A model generated the notes under the pieces. It was not told the origin of the DNA, made no database searches, and saw only the letters and a list, made by a program, of their open reading frames with translations. From NCBI GenBank assembly GCA_038329845.1, contig JBBQNJ010000007.1:1-64000 (forward strand): a stretch of DNA of 64,000 bases, written 5' to 3'. The position numbers were made by a program, and so were the translations under genes. Shown here piece after piece: positions 62,829 through 64,000 of this stretch (positions are counted from its first letter, which is position 1; each line of letters starts with the position of its first letter). This stretch comes from JBBQNJ01 sp038329845. Its GTDB lineage: Bacteria > Planctomycetota > Phycisphaerae > Tepidisphaerales > Tepidisphaeraceae.

Positions 62829-62903
62829 GTGAAGACTCGGCTCGTCGGTTTCGGATTTTGGTTTTACGGCTATTTTTGGCCGGCCCGAACCGCCGCGCAC
62901 TGA
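62829..62903 (+). CDS. aromatic-rich leader peptide for transcription attenuation
   Basis: GTG at 62829 opens a 24-codon frame closed by TGA at 62901-62903. Residues 8-17 read F-G-F-W-F-Y-G-Y-F-W: eight of ten are Phe, Trp or Tyr, an extreme bias for chance sequence. The next gene makes the first committed step to these amino acids. The peptide would cause ribosome stalling when charged Phe, Trp or Tyr tRNA is scarce. An in-frame TGA nine bases upstream rules out a longer start. Confidence 0.72.
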   Translation: MKTRLVGFGFWFYGYFWPARTAAH

Positions 62904-62947
62904 GTGATCTTGGACTTTTTACCAGCCCACAAGAGCCTCAGGACGCG
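62894..62947 (+). promoter_or_regulatory. predicted antiterminator hairpin
   Basis: CGCGCACTGAG (62894-62904, ending just past the leader stop codon) can pair with CTCAGGACGCG (62937-62947) at nine of eleven positions. The second segment is also most of the 5' arm and loop of the terminator, so the two structures exclude each other. Confidence 0.6.
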
Positions 62948-62964
62948 GTCCTGAGGCTTTTTTT
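62935..62964 (+). terminator. intrinsic terminator / attenuator before the DAHP synthase gene
   Basis: The perfect 10-bp stem GCCTCAGGAC (62935-62944) and GTCCTGAGGC (62948-62957), with a GCG loop, is followed by seven T. It ends transcription 70 nt upstream of the DAHP synthase start unless the competing hairpin forms. Confidence 0.85.
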
Positions 62965-63034
62965 CTGGGCCGTTTTATAAGGCACTGCAAATGTCGCAAC
63001 ACGCTTGGCGATTTTACTTTCCCGGAGGTGTCCG

Positions 63035-64000
63035 ATGATCGTGGTGATGAAACCGGGCTCGACCTCGCAGCAGGTCGAGCGGGTCGTGCAGAGGGTCAGG
63101 GAAATGGGATTGCGCGAACATGTGATCGTCGGGACCGAGCGAACCGTTGTCGCCTGCGTGGGCAACGAGCGATTCAAAGAGCGCTCGGCCCTGGAGACGA
63201 TCGACGGCGTGGACCGCGTCGTCCCGATCCTCGCGCCCTACAAGATGGCCTCCATCGAGGTGAAGAAGGAGCGCACGATCATCCCCTTCGGAGGCACCCT
63301 GCATGGCAGTGTCGGTGGCGTCAAGATCGGTGTAATCGCCGGCCCGTGCAGCGTCGAGGACCGCGCCAAACTCATCGACCTGGCCTTCGAGCTGCGCCAA
63401 GCCGGTGCCACCGCTTTGCGCGGCGGCGCTTTCAAACCGCGCACCAACCCCTACAGCTTTCAGGGACTGGCCGAAGAGGGTCTGAAATATCTGGCCGAGG
63501 CCCGCGACAAGACCGGCCTGGCCGTCGTCACCGAGGTGATGAGCATCGACCAGGTCGAGTTGGTCTGCCAGTACGCCGACGTTTTGCAGATCGGCGCCCG
63601 CAACATGCAGAACTTCAATCTGCTGAACAAGGTCGGCGAAACCAGCAAGCCGGTTCTGCTCAAGCGCGGACTCAGCGCCACCCTCGAGGAATTCCTCCTC
63701 GCCGCCGAATACGTCATGGCGCGGGGAAACACCCAGGTGATGCTCTGCGAACGCGGCATCCGCACCTTCGAAGACTACGTGCGAAACACCCTGCCCCTGG
63801 CCATCGTTCCCGAACTGCATCGGCTAAGCCATCTGCCCGTGATCGTGGATCCCAGCCACGGCACCGGCAAGAGCCACCTGATCGACGCGATGTGCAAGGC
63901 CTCGGTCGCCGCCGGCGCCGATGGGTTGATCGTCGAAGTCCATGGCGATCCGGCCCACGCCATGACCGACGGGGCCCAGTCGCTCACCCCGGCGCAGTTC
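63035..64000 (+). CDS. 3-deoxy-7-phosphoheptulonate (DAHP) synthase, type I-beta, 5' part
   Basis: ATG at 63035 follows GGAGGTG. The first 322 codons are visible and the gene runs off the window. Residues 1-70 form a ferredoxin-like/ACT-type regulatory domain of the type I-beta enzymes. The barrel has VIAGPCSVED, the phosphoenolpyruvate-binding GGAFKPRTNPYSFQG and DPSHGTGK. It condenses erythrose-4-phosphate and phosphoenolpyruvate at the entry of the shikimate pathway. Regulation by attenuation is suggested by the leader upstream. Confidence 0.93.
   Translation, partial: MIVVMKPGSTSQQVERVVQRVREMGLREHVIVGTERTVVACVGNERFKERSALETIDGVDRVVPILAPYKMASIEVKKERTIIPFGGTLHGSVGGVKIGVIAGPCSVEDRAKLIDLAFELRQAGATALRGGAFKPRTNPYSFQGLAEEGLKYLAEARDKTGLAVVTEVMSIDQVELVCQYADVLQIGARNMQNFNLLNKVGETSKPVLLKRGLSATLEEFLLAAEYVMARGNTQVMLCERGIRTFEDYVRNTLPLAIVPELHRLSHLPVIVDPSHGTGKSHLIDAMCKASVAAGADGLIVEVHGDPAHAMTDGAQSLTPAQF

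Overview
The window is G+C-rich, gene-dense DNA that looks like a Planctomycetota chromosome, most likely class Phycisphaerae. This is inferred from the planctomycete-type LEERRLLS segment near the N-terminus of a large secreted protein, a near-complete flagellar basal-body cluster, an outer-membrane lipid transport system, HemQ-type and AhbD-type haem enzymes, and many small intergenic tandem repeats. No rRNA or tRNA gene was seen.

Layout. 0.7-3 kb: nrfHA (nitrite reduction to ammonium), leftward. 3.2-8 kb: a large RidA/chorismatase-like protein, peptide deformylase and a secreted metalloprotease, separated by tandem repeats. 8.3-12.7 kb: a leftward operon for an Mla-type lipid ABC transporter (mlaE, mlaF, mlaD) headed by a STAS protein, an RsbW-type kinase and a HEAT-repeat protein. 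12.8-16.2 kb: a WaaP-like kinase divergent from two glycosyltransferases. 16.4-30.6 kb: a leftward flagellar cluster (flgBC, fliEFGHIJ, motE, fliK) preceded by a TPR protein, a FlgN-like chaperone and a two-component pair with a sigma-54 activator. 30.8-34.7 kb: a PhnD-like/HAMP sensor pair, then rightward a YgbA-family protein and an AhbD-like radical SAM enzyme with a His-rich insertion. 34.7-36.8 kb: a wrecked type I restriction-modification locus containing a RAYT transposase remnant flanked by two REP doublets. 37-49.6 kb: a WecA-like transferase, sucA, a MoeZ-type enzyme, an outer-membrane protein, a glycosyltransferase-like membrane protein and infA. 49.8-57.9 kb: glgB, fabI, a transposase remnant, a methyltransferase, hemQ, two plsC-like acyltransferases and a FliA/WhiG-type sigma factor. 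58-64 kb: secreted and lipid-anchored proteins, a class III aminotransferase and the 5' part of a DAHP synthase gene.

The most interesting signal lies just upstream of the DAHP synthase gene. A sigma-70-like promoter is followed almost at once by a 24-codon GTG-initiated peptide in which eight of ten consecutive residues are Phe, Trp or Tyr. After it comes a strong intrinsic terminator whose 5' arm can instead pair with the segment that covers the leader stop codon. These are all the parts of ribosome-mediated transcription attenuation, controlling entry into the shikimate pathway.

Other notable items are the His/Gly/Pro-rich insertion in the AhbD-like enzyme, the REP-RAYT insertion in the decaying hsd locus, the partner-switch gene pair inside the Mla operon, three related inverted-repeat elements just downstream of leftward genes, and arrays of short tandem repeats, one of them a series of hairpins between convergent genes.
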